The position numbers and the translations under genes were made by a program. The notes beneath the pieces are model-generated. The model saw nothing but the letters and a program-made list of their open reading frames with translations, ran no database searches and was not told the origin of the DNA. 64,000 bases of DNA from Luteimonas sp. BLCC-B24 (GTDB lineage: Bacteria; Pseudomonadota; Gammaproteobacteria; Xanthomonadales; Xanthomonadaceae), in assembly GCF_028550595.1 (NCBI RefSeq), contig NZ_JAQQGN010000003.1, forward strand, positions 248,001-312,000, given 5' to 3'. Positions 7,905 to 16,683 of this stretch are shown one piece after another (positions within the stretch are counted from its first letter, which is position 1; each line of letters starts with the position of its first letter).

Positions 7905-8858
7905 GTGCCGCCGGATGCGGCGCGCATCGGCGACGCGATCCGTGCACTGCTCGCGCAGCGCGCCAGCGACGCGTCGATCTGCCCGTCCGAAGTGGCGCGC
8001 ACGATCGGCGATGCGGACTGGCGCGAGCGGATGCCCGAAGTGCGGCGGATCGCGGGCGCACTCGCCCGGGACGGCATCGTCCTGCTCACCCGGGGCGAGA
8101 CGGTGCTCGATCCCGATGTGCCGCCGGGAGGCCCGATCCGGCTGCGTCGGGGCCCGCGCTGGGACGATGCCCGTGACGTGCACGACGGCGCGCGCGTTGC
8201 GCAAAATGCGCCGATGAAGACGCCTGCCCACGCCGACCGGCCCGACGCCCCGCCGCTGCCCGCATCACCGGCGTGCGAGCGCAACCGCGCGCCGATTCTC
8301 GACGTGCTGCGCGTGGCGTTCGCCTCGCGGCGGCATGTGCTGGAGATCGGCAGCGGCACCGGGCAACACGCGGTGCATTTCGCGGCGGCGATGCCGTGGC
8401 TGCGCTGGCAGAGTTCCGATCGCCCGGGCCAAGACCTCGGCCTGGCGCGGCGTCTCGCGCTGGCGGCGCTGTCGAACGCGCCCCCGCCGCTCGATCTCGA
8501 CGTGGCGCAGGGGCCCTGGCCGGTACCGGCATCGGGCGCGCCGCGCTTCGATGCCGCGTTCACCGCCAACAGCCTGCACATCATGGGCTGGGACGCGGTG
8601 GAGGCCTGCTTCGCCGGCCTCGGCGCCATGCTCGGCGACGACGCCGTACTCGTCGTCTACGGTCCGTTCAATGTCGGCGGCGCGTTCACCAGCGACAGCA
8701 ACCGCGACTTCGACGCGATGCTGCGCGCGCGGAATCCGCAATCGGGCTTGCGTGATCTCGAGGCTGTCGACGCCCTCGCTGCCCGCATCGGGCTGCGCCT
8801 GCACGCCGACGTCGCGATGCCGGCGCACAACCGCTGCCTGGTCTGGCAGCGGCCCTGA
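7905..8858 (+). CDS. DUF3253-DUF938 fusion (SAM-dependent methyltransferase-like)
   Basis: This is one uninterrupted 317-residue frame starting at GTG 7905. Residues about 6-85 match DUF3253, a small winged-helix-like domain (ICPSEVARTIGDADWRERMP, GPIRLRRG). Residues about 120-317 match DUF938, a class I methyltransferase fold (RNRAPILDVLR, VLEIGSGTGQHAVHFA, FTANSLHIMGW). The linker (residues about 88-118) is of low complexity. The two families are normally separate proteins. An in-frame ATG at 8214 could start the DUF938 part alone, but no good ribosome site precedes it. The gene follows egtD by 3 bases. Its substrate is unknown; the context suggests thiol or histidine metabolism only by association. 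Confidence 0.85.
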   Translation: MPPDAARIGDAIRALLAQRASDASICPSEVARTIGDADWRERMPEVRRIAGALARDGIVLLTRGETVLDPDVPPGGPIRLRRGPRWDDARDVHDGARVAQNAPMKTPAHADRPDAPPLPASPACERNRAPILDVLRVAFASRRHVLEIGSGTGQHAVHFAAAMPWLRWQSSDRPGQDLGLARRLALAALSNAPPPLDLDVAQGPWPVPASGAPRFDAAFTANSLHIMGWDAVEACFAGLGAMLGDDAVLVVYGPFNVGGAFTSDSNRDFDAMLRARNPQSGLRDLEAVDALAARIGLRLHADVAMPAHNRCLVWQRP

Positions 8859-8900
8859 GTCGCGACGCGCCCATTCCGGCGCGCATCGCAGCAGGGACCC

Positions 8901-8915
8901 GCGGCCTCAGGCCGC
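8901..8915 (-). terminator. Stop-codon-centred hairpin at end of the ferredoxin oxidoreductase gene
   Basis: GCGGCC-TCA-GGCCGC is a perfect 6-bp stem whose 3-base loop is the stop codon (TCA on plus, TGA on minus) of the gene on the minus strand. There is no T-tract. It may act as a weak bidirectional terminator between two convergent genes, or be chance in GC-rich DNA. Confidence 0.35.
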
Positions 8916-11900
8916 CTGCACGATCCGCAGCGGGTTCTTCCATTCCTTGAGCAGTTCGGCCTCGCGCGCCTTGGCGGCGTGCAGGTGGGCCTCCTTGACG
9001 TGGCCGTAGCCGCGGATGTGCTCGGGCACGCTGGCGATCTCGGCGGCGAGGTCGACATTGCCGCCGTCGAGCGTCTCGAGCAGGCCGCCGACGGTGGCCT
9101 CGTACTCGTTGATCAGGCGACGCTCCATCTTGCGCTCCTCGGTGTACCCGAAGATGTCGAAGGTGCCGCCGCGCAGGAACTTCAGCTTCGCCAGCAGGCC
9201 GAAGGCCTTGAACATCCAGGGGCCGTACTCGCGCTTGACCAGCTCGCCGCGCTCGTTCTTTTTCGCCAGCAGCGGCGGTGCCAGATGGAAGCGGACGGTG
9301 TAGTCGCCTTCGAACTGCTGTCCGAGTTTCCGCTTGAAGTCACCGCTGGTGTACAGGCGCGCGACCTCGTATTCGTCCTTGTAGGCCATCAGCTTGAACA
9401 GATAGCGCGCGGCGGCTTCCGACAGTGCGGTCGAGCCGGGCGCCTTCGCCTGTTCGGCGCTGCGCACGCGCGTCACGAAGTCCGTGTAGCGCTTCGCGTA
9501 GGCGGCGTCCTGGTAGTCGGTGAGGAAGGCGCTGCGGCGCGCGATCACTTCGTCGAGCGAACGCGACAGGCGCGCATCGTCGAGCGGCAGGAAGGCCACG
9601 TTGTCCTCGGCGCCGTGCGCGGGCACATGACGCAGATCGGCCTCGTTGCGGGTGATGCGCGGCGCGGAGGTCGCGCCCCACTCGCTGGTTTCCCATTCGC
9701 CCGGCGGCAGCACCGGCAGCTCGTGCACCGTGCGTTCGGCAGCAGTGGGTGCATTGCGCACCAGCCCCGCCGCGGCGCTGACGGCATCGAAATCGACGAC
9801 CGCCAGACGGCCCCAGGCGAACGCGGTCTTGTTCATTTCGACCGCGGCGCCGTTGAGCTCGACCGCGCGCATGATCGCCTCGAACGAGATCGGCACCAGG
9901 CCGCGCTGCCAGGCATAGCCGAGGATGAAGAGGTTGGCCGCGATCGCATCGCCCATCAGTGCGGTCGCGAGCTGGGTGGCGTCGATCTGCAGCGGCGCCT
10001 TGCCGCCGAGCGCGTGCTGGATCGCGGCGACGATGTCGGCTGCCGGGAACTGCATGTCCGGACGCGTGGTGAACGTGCCGGGCATCGCCTCGTAGGTGTT
10101 GAGCACGACCTGCGAACGGTCGCCGCGGATCTTCGACAGCGTCCAGTAGTCGTTGACCACGACCATGTCGCAGCCGAGCACGAGATCGGCTTCGCCGGCG
10201 GCGATGCGCACTGCGTGGATGTCGGCCGGCGTCTTCGCGAAGCGGATGTGCGTGGTCACCGCGCCACCCTTCTGGGCGAGGCCGGTCTGGTCGAGCACGC
10301 TCGCGCCGCGGCCCTCGAGATGACCGGCCATGCCGAGCAGTGCGCCGATCGTCACCACGCCGGTGCCGCCGACGCCGGTGATCAGGATGTTCCAGGGCGT
10401 CGACAGGTCGCTGGCGAACGTGGGCTGCGGCAGGTTGGCGAGCTTCTCGGCCGCCGAGACCTTCTTGCCCTTGCGCGGCGCGCCGCCGTGCACGGTGACG
10501 AAGCTCGGGCAGAAGCCCTCGACGCAGGAATAGTCCTTGTTGCAGTTGCTCTGGTCGATCTCGCGCTTGCGTCCGAATTCCGTCTCCTTCGGCAGCACCG
10601 ACACGCAGAACGACTTCTTGCCGCAATCGCCGCAGCCTTCGCAGACCAGCGAATTGACCATCACCCGCTTCTGCGGGTCCGCGATCTTGCCGCGCTTGCG
10701 GCGGCGGCGCTTCTCGGTGGCGCAGGTCTGGTCGAAGATCAGCACGCTGACGCCCTTGACCTCGCGCAGGCGCTTCTGCACCGCGTCGAGATCGCGGCGA
10801 TCAAAGAACTCGACGCCCGAGGGGAAGATCTCCCGCTTCGACCACTTGCCGATGTCGTCGCTGACCAGCGCGATCACGTCGACGCCTTCGCTGCGCACCT
10901 GGTGCGCGATCTGCGGCACGGTGAGCGTGCCGTCCACCGGCTGGCCGCCGGTCATCGCGACCGCGTCGTTGTAGAGGATCTTGTAGGTGATGTTGACGCC
11001 GGCCGCGACCGACTGGCGGATCGCCAGCGAGCCGCTGTGGAAGTAGGTGCCGTCGCCGAGGTTCTGGAACACGTGCGGCGTATCGGTGAACGCGGCCTGC
11101 CCGCACCAGGTGACGCCTTCGCCGCCCATCTGGGTGAAGGTGTCGGTGTCGCGGTCCATCCACGTGACCATGTAGTGGCAGCCGATGCCGGCCAGCGCAC
11201 GCGAGCCTTCCGGCACCTTGGTGCTGGTATTGTGCGGGCAGCCCGAGCAGTAGTGCGGCACGCGCGGAAACTGCGCGCGCGGCAGGGCCAGCTCGCCTTC
11301 CTTGGCCTCCATCCACTGCAGCACGTCGTGCATCTTCTGCCGCTCGCTGCCGTCGTCGGGCAGGTAGCGCAGGATGCGGCGTGCGATGACGCCGGCGATC
11401 GTCGCGGGCGTGAGTTCGCCGGTGCTGGGCAGGATCCACGCGCCGCTCTCGTCGTACTTGCCGACGATGCTCGGACGCGCGCCTTCGAAGTTGTAGAACA
11501 GCTCCTTCATCTGGCCTTCGATGAAGCCGTGCTTCTCCTCGACGACGAGGATGTCCGCCAGGCCACGCGCGAAGGCGCGGATGCCGACCGGCTCCAGCGG
11601 CCAGGTCATGCCGACCTTGTAGACGCGGATGCCGAGTGCGCGGCAGGCGGCCTCGTCGAGACCGAGATATTCGAGCGCGGTCAGCACGTCGAGATAGCTC
11701 TTGCCGGTGGTGACGATGCCGAAGCGCGCGTCCGGCGTATCGAGCACCAAGCGGTCGATGCGGTTCGCGCGCGCGAACGCCTGCGCGGCCTTGACCGCGT
11801 AGCGGTGCAGGCGCATCTCCTGGTCCATCGGCGGATCGGGCCAGCGGATGTTGAGGCCTCCGGATGGCATCTCGAAATCGTCCGGGGTGACGATCTCCAG

Positions 11901-12614
11901 CGCGAACGGGTCCACATCGACCGACATCGACGATTCCACCGTCTCGGCGATCGTCTTGAAGCCGACCCAGCGCCCGGTGTAGCGCGACATCGCCCAGCCG
12001 ACCAGGCCCATGTCGAGGATGTCCTGCACGCCGGCCGGATTGAGGATCGGCATCATCGCGCTGGTGAACTCGCCCTCGCTGCCGTGCGGCAGGGTCGAGC
12101 TGCGGCAGGCGTGGTCGTCGGCGGCCAGCGCCAGCACGCCGCCGTACTTGCCGGTGCCCGCGGCGTTGCCGTGCTTGAACACGTCGCCGCAGCGGTCCAC
12201 GCCCGGGCCCTTGCCGTACCACATCGCGTAGACGCCATCGACGTTGGCGCCGGGGAACAGGTTGGTCTGCTGGGTGCCCCAGACCATCGTCGCGCCGAGG
12301 TCCTCGTTGAGACCAGGCTGGAACTTCACGTTGGCCTCGGCCAGGTACTTCTTCGCCCGCCACAGCTCCAGATCGAAGCCGCCGAGCGGCGAGCCGCGAT
12401 AGCCGGAAATGAAGCCGCCCGTATTCAGGCCGGCGGCGGCGTCGCGCAAGCGCTGCATCAGCGGCAGCCGCACCAGCGCCTGCACGCCGGACAGGTAGAT
12501 GCGGCCCTCGGTCCGCGTGTACTTGTGGTCGAGCGTGTAGTCGGTATCAAGCACGCCGTGGGTCAGGCCGATATCGGCCGAGGCGGGCGAGGAAAGTTCG
12601 GCGGTGCTGGTCAT
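8907..12614 (-). CDS. Indolepyruvate ferredoxin oxidoreductase family protein (single polypeptide)
   Basis: This 1235-residue enzyme oxidises 2-keto acids such as aryl pyruvates to acyl-CoA, using thiamine diphosphate and iron-sulfur clusters. It fuses the IorA- and IorB-like halves. A thiamine-diphosphate region lies near residue 519 (GDGTYFHSG followed by YKILYNDAVAMTGG). A Cys-rich cluster near 650-700 (CEGCGDCGKKSFC and NCNKDYSCVEGFC) would bind Fe-S. The gamma domain starts near 749 (ITGVGGTGVVTIGALLG), and a C-terminal DUF6537-like region ends the chain. Such fused forms of 1150-1250 residues are common in aerobic proteobacteria. Start ATG 12614 was chosen by protein length and MTSTAELSS. 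The electron acceptor is not apparent here. Confidence 0.92.
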   Translation of the reverse strand: MTSTAELSSPASADIGLTHGVLDTDYTLDHKYTRTEGRIYLSGVQALVRLPLMQRLRDAAAGLNTGGFISGYRGSPLGGFDLELWRAKKYLAEANVKFQPGLNEDLGATMVWGTQQTNLFPGANVDGVYAMWYGKGPGVDRCGDVFKHGNAAGTGKYGGVLALAADDHACRSSTLPHGSEGEFTSAMMPILNPAGVQDILDMGLVGWAMSRYTGRWVGFKTIAETVESSMSVDVDPFALEIVTPDDFEMPSGGLNIRWPDPPMDQEMRLHRYAVKAAQAFARANRIDRLVLDTPDARFGIVTTGKSYLDVLTALEYLGLDEAACRALGIRVYKVGMTWPLEPVGIRAFARGLADILVVEEKHGFIEGQMKELFYNFEGARPSIVGKYDESGAWILPSTGELTPATIAGVIARRILRYLPDDGSERQKMHDVLQWMEAKEGELALPRAQFPRVPHYCSGCPHNTSTKVPEGSRALAGIGCHYMVTWMDRDTDTFTQMGGEGVTWCGQAAFTDTPHVFQNLGDGTYFHSGSLAIRQSVAAGVNITYKILYNDAVAMTGGQPVDGTLTVPQIAHQVRSEGVDVIALVSDDIGKWSKREIFPSGVEFFDRRDLDAVQKRLREVKGVSVLIFDQTCATEKRRRRKRGKIADPQKRVMVNSLVCEGCGDCGKKSFCVSVLPKETEFGRKREIDQSNCNKDYSCVEGFCPSFVTVHGGAPRKGKKVSAAEKLANLPQPTFASDLSTPWNILITGVGGTGVVTIGALLGMAGHLEGRGASVLDQTGLAQKGGAVTTHIRFAKTPADIHAVRIAAGEADLVLGCDMVVVNDYWTLSKIRGDRSQVVLNTYEAMPGTFTTRPDMQFPAADIVAAIQHALGGKAPLQIDATQLATALMGDAIAANLFILGYAWQRGLVPISFEAIMRAVELNGAAVEMNKTAFAWGRLAVVDFDAVSAAAGLVRNAPTAAERTVHELPVLPPGEWETSEWGATSAPRITRNEADLRHVPAHGAEDNVAFLPLDDARLSRSLDEVIARRSAFLTDYQDAAYAKRYTDFVTRVRSAEQAKAPGSTALSEAAARYLFKLMAYKDEYEVARLYTSGDFKRKLGQQFEGDYTVRFHLAPPLLAKKNERGELVKREYGPWMFKAFGLLAKLKFLRGGTFDIFGYTEERKMERRLINEYEATVGGLLETLDGGNVDLAAEIASVPEHIRGYGHVKEAHLHAAKAREAELLKEWKNPLRIVQAA

Positions 12615-12807
12615 GACGGGAAGCTCGGGCTTGCGCGCAGGCGCTGGCGGGCGGCCGCGGGATGGACGCGCGGCCTCGGAATCGGGGGAAAACGGCGCGA
12701 ATTGTAGCAGCGGCCGATGTCCCGCCGGTCGGGCTGGTCGGGTCGCGCCGCCGCACCCGGCTACAATCCGCAGCGGGAGCGTGTTGGTTCTTACAGGGGG
12801 AATTCGA

Positions 12808-13446
12808 GTGAAGACGTATTTGCGACCGGCCTTGGGGCTGGCGATGTGGCTGCTGGCGTCGATGGCGTATGCCCAGCGCATGCCGACGATGGCCGAGTTC
12901 TATTTCGACGACGACGCGCGTGTGGCGACGCCGATCGTGGCGATCGCCGGTGAAGGCGATGAAGTCCATGGGCGCCTGCTGCAGCTGATCGACCGCAACG
13001 CCCGTAATGCCGACCAGGCACGTGCGCAGCTCGCGCGCGCGTTGATGCGCAGCGGTCGCGAGGAGACCGGTCGCGCGATGTATGCGCAGCTGCTCGACAC
13101 GCTGCCGGCACGCGCGCCGATGCGCAGTGCGGTGCACTGGAACTACGGCTGGGATCTCTATCGTGCCGGCAAGCCCGACGACGCATTGACGCAGTGGGCG
13201 CTGGCGATCGACGGCCGCTTGATCAAGCCGTCCTGGGCGCCGCCCACACTGGCCGTGGGCCTGTGGCGTGCCGGCCGGCGGGACGAGGCGGTGCAGTGGT
13301 ATGCGGCTGCGGTACGCACCGAGCCGCAGGCGTGGAGCGATCCGGCACGGTTCGCCGACCTGCTGCCGGGCTGGACCGACGCCGAGCGCGCCGCGCTGAC
13401 CGAGGTTTTCACCGCCTGGCGCGCGAACCCGCCGACCTGGCCCTGA
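12808..13446 (+). CDS. Exported TPR-like protein of unknown function
   Basis: This 212-residue protein starts at GTG 12808, with AGGGGG 8 bases upstream, and has a Sec signal ending near SMAYAQ. The mature part is helical with tetratricopeptide-like pairs (about residues 70-185): RALMRSGREETGRAMYAQLL, WDLYRAGKPDDALTQWALAI and VGLWRAGRRDEAVQWYAAAV. It probably acts as a periplasmic protein-binding scaffold. It is divergent from the ferredoxin oxidoreductase gene with 193 bases between them. I cannot name a specific partner. Confidence 0.82.
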   Translation: MKTYLRPALGLAMWLLASMAYAQRMPTMAEFYFDDDARVATPIVAIAGEGDEVHGRLLQLIDRNARNADQARAQLARALMRSGREETGRAMYAQLLDTLPARAPMRSAVHWNYGWDLYRAGKPDDALTQWALAIDGRLIKPSWAPPTLAVGLWRAGRRDEAVQWYAAAVRTEPQAWSDPARFADLLPGWTDAERAALTEVFTAWRANPPTWP

Positions 13447-13529
13447 GGCAGGACACCCCGGCGGCGGCGTCAGGCGCCGCCCCGGTTCGAGCTGGTCGCG
13501 CAGCCCGGGGCACGTGCAGGCGGACGTCG

Positions 13530-14663
13530 TCAGCGCTCCGCGGCACCCGGCTCTTGTCCACCGGTCCGCATCGCCGGATCGGGCTGCACGGCGAGCTCCG
13601 CGCTGGCGGTCTGGAAGCGGCGGCCGAACGGCGTGTCGGTGAAGTCGGCCAACGCCGTGCGGAACGCCGAGGGATCGTCGCCCCGCGCAGCGGCGAACAG
13701 ACGATCGAGCGATGACGTCCGCGTCGGCCGTGCAACGGATTCCGCTGCCGACGACGCGTCGGGCGTTGACCGCAACGCGGCATCGAGCGCACGCCGGGTC
13801 TCGGCGCCGACGACGCCGTCGACAGTAAGCCCGCGCGCCTGCTGGAACGCGCGGACCGCTTCGCCGGTACGAGGACCGAACGCGCTGTCGGCTTCGAGTG
13901 CTCGACCGCGCGCATCATCGAATCCGAGCGCGGTGAGCGTGACCTGCAGAGCACGCACGTCCGCACCGTGGTCGCCGCCGCGAAGGACATCGCGGGAAGT
14001 CGCGGGTGCATCGAGCGGCGGCACGGCAGCCTCAGCTCGATCTGCGACATTGTCTCGATGCGCCTGTGGAAGCCGCTCGACTCGCCGTGCAAGGTGCTGC
14101 TCTTCGACGAAGCGGGCATAGCCGTCGAGCATCGGCAGAACCTTGGTTTCGGCATGACGCAGGCCCCCATAATCACGTACGGGCCCATCGTGGTGGTACT
14201 TGTAGATGTAGGCTTCGCCCTGACCACGGCGACTCGCGAGGTCACGGTTCTCGATGAAATGGGCGACGAGTGCCGTCGCCTGGGCACCTGCGTCAAACCG
14301 GTTCCTGCCATCGAGGCCGAATGCTCGACCCGTGTCGTCGATAAACTGACCCAAGCCGGACGCGGATGTCGTCCCGGCCGCGGCATCGGGATTGAAACCG
14401 GATTCGATTCGCGCGATCGCGAGAACGTGAGCAGTCTCGCGAACGCTCAAGCCCGCGTTCTGCGAGGCATCGATCAGGATGTCGATCACGCGTGACTGCA
14501 CTTCTGGACTTGCGTCACCCCAGATCCGTGAGTTGCCGGCAAGCCTGCCCTCCGAGGTGTCGATCGACTCGAGATAGTGGCTCCGGTTGTGCAGCTGCGA
14601 GGTCCGGTACGCAGCACCCTTTGGTTGGATCATGTCCGTGTGGATGGTCGGCATCCTTGCCAC
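13530..14663 (-). CDS. Signal-less muramidase: transglycosylase SLT plus peptidoglycan-binding domain
   Basis: This 377-residue protein lacks a Sec signal. Residues about 50-150 look like an SLT lysozyme-fold domain: ARIESGFNPDAAAG with candidate catalytic Glu87, then SASGLGQFIDDTGRAFGLD. Residues about 221-290 are a PG_binding_1 domain (GGDHGADVRALQVTLTALGF, SAFGPRTGEAVRAFQQ). A tail of about 85 residues has DPSAFRTALADFTDTPFGRR, which faintly recalls the end of the XVIPCD secretion domain, but the full domain is absent. The lipoprotein gene upstream (14702-15286) ends 38 bases before this start, so the two look like an operon. An antibacterial effector role is inference. A start at ATG 14654 is also possible. 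Confidence 0.8.
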   Translation of the reverse strand: MARMPTIHTDMIQPKGAAYRTSQLHNRSHYLESIDTSEGRLAGNSRIWGDASPEVQSRVIDILIDASQNAGLSVRETAHVLAIARIESGFNPDAAAGTTSASGLGQFIDDTGRAFGLDGRNRFDAGAQATALVAHFIENRDLASRRGQGEAYIYKYHHDGPVRDYGGLRHAETKVLPMLDGYARFVEEQHLARRVERLPQAHRDNVADRAEAAVPPLDAPATSRDVLRGGDHGADVRALQVTLTALGFDDARGRALEADSAFGPRTGEAVRAFQQARGLTVDGVVGAETRRALDAALRSTPDASSAAESVARPTRTSSLDRLFAAARGDDPSAFRTALADFTDTPFGRRFQTASAELAVQPDPAMRTGGQEPGAAER

Positions 14664-14701
14664 TCCCAGGTTGAAATCAAAATGTGCCGGATTGTCCGGC
14701 T

Positions 14702-15286
14702 TCAGCGGACGGATGCGTTCGCGTCGCGCTGCGCAGGGATGTCCGGGTCAGTGGTGCGTGCCCGGGGCGGATAGTGGATGTCTGGCCGTTGCAGGCGCAG
14801 CTGATTAGTCACATTGATGTAGCCATCATTATTCGGGCGGAGCGAATCCAGGTCGCCGAGCATTGGCGGCACGCTATGGTTGAGGGGCCGGCCGTCATGG
14901 TCGTACACGAAGAACCATTCGCAGATGTTGCAGCCGGGCCATGCCTCGCCATAGGCAACGACCAGCCGTTCACCATCGGCTGCCGAGTTCGCGCATCCCA
15001 TCCCGACCGGGACGTAATCCTCCATGCCGTCGGGCTTCGGGAGAACCAGCGGACCAGCGTCGGACGTGCGTTGCACACGTGACGCCTCACCTTCGACGAA
15101 GAGTGCCCAGCGTGCGCCGTCACACTGGATTTCATGGTCCGGGGGTGAACCGCCCGAGGGGCTGGAGAGCATCGGGCTCTCCGGAATGTCCGCTGCCGTT
15201 GCGGCAGGCGCCACTGGGGGCCGGTCCGAGCAGGCGGCGAGCGAACACGCCAGGGCGACTGCGATTGCCGATTTGAGGGTGTGCAT
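14702..15286 (-). CDS. Putative lipoprotein, candidate immunity partner of the muramidase
   Basis: This 194-residue protein has a signal sequence and lipobox (VALACSLAAC, Cys19). The mature part includes four spread Cys residues (EIQCDGARW, GMGCANS, GCNICEWF) and YGEAWPGC, suggesting a disulfide-bonded periplasmic domain. I do not recognise a named family. The start ATG 15286 follows AGGACTCGGG. It lies immediately upstream of the muramidase on the same strand, matching the paired layout of type IV secretion effectors and periplasmic immunity lipoproteins in Xanthomonadales. Nothing in the sequence alone proves inhibition of the muramidase. Confidence 0.78.
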   Translation of the reverse strand: MHTLKSAIAVALACSLAACSDRPPVAPAATAADIPESPMLSSPSGGSPPDHEIQCDGARWALFVEGEASRVQRTSDAGPLVLPKPDGMEDYVPVGMGCANSAADGERLVVAYGEAWPGCNICEWFFVYDHDGRPLNHSVPPMLGDLDSLRPNNDGYINVTNQLRLQRPDIHYPPRARTTDPDIPAQRDANASVR

Positions 15287-15531
15287 CCCGAGTCCTGTGC
15301 GTGTCCGCGGTTGCTGTCGCGTTGTTCGTTGACACCGGTGTGGAGCGGTCCGATGCATATAGGCCACCGTTGAGTTCTGTGCGGCACCGGCGCGTCCGTC
15401 GGGCGCCGCACGCCCACCGCTCCAGCAGCGGAGCGCCGATTGTCCACCCGAAGCGCGCGCGGATGCTCGCGAACATGACCAGTGCGAGCGTCAGGGCTTG
15501 CCGCGTCGTGGCGTCGGCTTCCCCAAGCCTT

Positions 15532-15861
15532 TCAATGGACGCGACCGGTCCAGCTATGCAGTTCGACTGCACCTCCACTCTGCTCGAGCGCGGGGCATGT
15601 GAGCTCGGTCAGCGGACCCGAGTGGCATAAACAATCCAAGGGGATCGAGACCGAGCGCTCGGAGCTGCCGCTCGGAAGTGCAGAGCGCACGTTGCCGCTG
15701 ATCTGCTCTGCGCTGTGCGTGTAGCGAAAGCTCTCTTCGAGGCGCCGGAGCCCGCCCGACTCGTGGCCGACCTGGGCCATGAAGTTCGCCAGCTCACGCG
15801 GCTGCGTGATGCCGGCCGCGTACGCGTCTCGCAACAGTTGTCCTTCCCGCTCGGTTGTCAT
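15532..15861 (-). pseudogene. Truncated GH19 lysozyme/chitinase-like effector remnant
   Basis: The first 66 or so residues (15861 down to about 15664) match the N-terminal part of a GH19 enzyme: TQPRELANFMAQVGHESGGL with the first catalytic Glu in HES, then EESFRYTHSAEQISGNVRSA. Beyond this the similarity stops. The remaining 40 residues are unrelated, and I find no continuation in other frames down to 15287. GH19 domains of this type occur in X-T4SS effectors such as Xanthomonas citri XAC2609. The rest of the catalytic domain and the secretion tail are missing, so this is a decayed gene. It lies 75 bases downstream of a lipoprotein gene that resembles a GH19 immunity protein. Confidence 0.75.
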
Positions 15862-15936
15862 CGTGCAGTTCCTTCTGCTTGTTTCCGCCGGAGTGGCACA
15901 CCCATGCGTCGTGTCGCTGGCAGCGAAGTCGACGCA

Positions 15937-16620
15937 TCAATCGAGCGTCGGAGCCGCCGCCTGGAGGTTCCCTGGATCGAACTGGGAAAACGTCACCTCG
16001 CCAAAGTCTGCGGCGGTCAGCTCGGCCTGCTTCCGGATCCCGGTCTGGGTATCCGTGACTCCACGCGTCACGTGATCAAGCAGCCAGTCGCCATGCTCGG
16101 CTGCATAGCGGAAGACGTAGTCGCTGAACCAACGCTCGCGCGATCCGCCGGAGACAGCGACGGTCACCGTCCCGGCGTCGATACGCGCATCGCCATACGG
16201 ATCGCCGGCGACTCCGCCGCAGCGTGCGCAAGGAACGAGTCGTGCGTTCTCCGCTGCACGCTGCAGGCCGCCTCCCTGATCCCGTGTTAACAGGACAACG
16301 GTACGTCCCGGGCCCTCGCCCAGGCGATCCTGTTCCGAAGATGCAGGTGCGAACACGATCAGTACATCCGAGCGTCCGCGCCCGGTGAGGTCGCCCACGA
16401 CGCTATCGACGAGAGTCGCGCCTGCAGGGACGAATGCAGCTGGATCATCCGGATTCGCCGCTGCCGTGGCCACGTCGTCGATAGCGTGCACAGGCGTCCG
16501 GGTGACGGCCGGCGGATTCGCGGGAGGGTCGACGCCTGCCTGCACACCTGGCACGTCTGGGGGGGCACAACCGATCATGGGCGTGCCGCAGAGACAAAGG
16601 AGCATGGCGAGTGCGCGCAT
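15937..16620 (-). CDS. FG-GAP/beta-propeller-like lipoprotein, candidate X-Tfi immunity protein
   Basis: This 227-residue protein has a signal sequence with lipobox (GTPMIGC, Cys18). The mature part has FG-GAP-like elements: VVGDLTGRGRSDVLIVFAP, then RTVVLLTRDQGGGLQRA, VPCARCGGVAGDPYGDARI and SGGSRERWFSDYVFRYA. Such blades are typical of small beta-propeller lipoproteins. One in X. citri, XAC2610, neutralises the GH19 effector XAC2609. Here a broken GH19 gene follows directly, supporting an orphaned immunity role. The identification rests on architecture and neighbourhood, not on an alignment I could run. Base composition looks lower in GC than the flanking genes. Confidence 0.8.
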   Translation of the reverse strand: MRALAMLLCLCGTPMIGCAPPDVPGVQAGVDPPANPPAVTRTPVHAIDDVATAAANPDDPAAFVPAGATLVDSVVGDLTGRGRSDVLIVFAPASSEQDRLGEGPGRTVVLLTRDQGGGLQRAAENARLVPCARCGGVAGDPYGDARIDAGTVTVAVSGGSRERWFSDYVFRYAAEHGDWLLDHVTRGVTDTQTGIRKQAELTAADFGEVTFSQFDPGNLQAAAPTLD

Positions 16621-16683
16621 CGCTAATTCTCGAACGGATGGGGGCCCGACATCACGCTGGCGAGCGCGCAGCGGGATCGAAGA

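Noticed and set aside
5626-8858. A complete ergothioneine cluster including egtA, egtC or egtE.
   Set aside because: Only egtB and egtD are present. The third gene has DUF3253 and DUF938 domains, not an amidotransferase or PLP lyase.
8979-12707. A plus-strand open frame of over 1200 codons opposite the ferredoxin oxidoreductase gene.
   Set aside because: It is the antisense shadow of a well-supported enzyme gene. The peptide is rich in Arg, His, Ala and Gly with no domain. Such shadows are common at this GC content.
13463-13481. Terminator between the TPR-like gene and the muramidase (GGCGGCG-TCAGG-CGCCGCC).
   Set aside because: A 7-bp GC stem without T-tract in GC-rich DNA is weak evidence. 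The location is plausible, but I would not call it alone.
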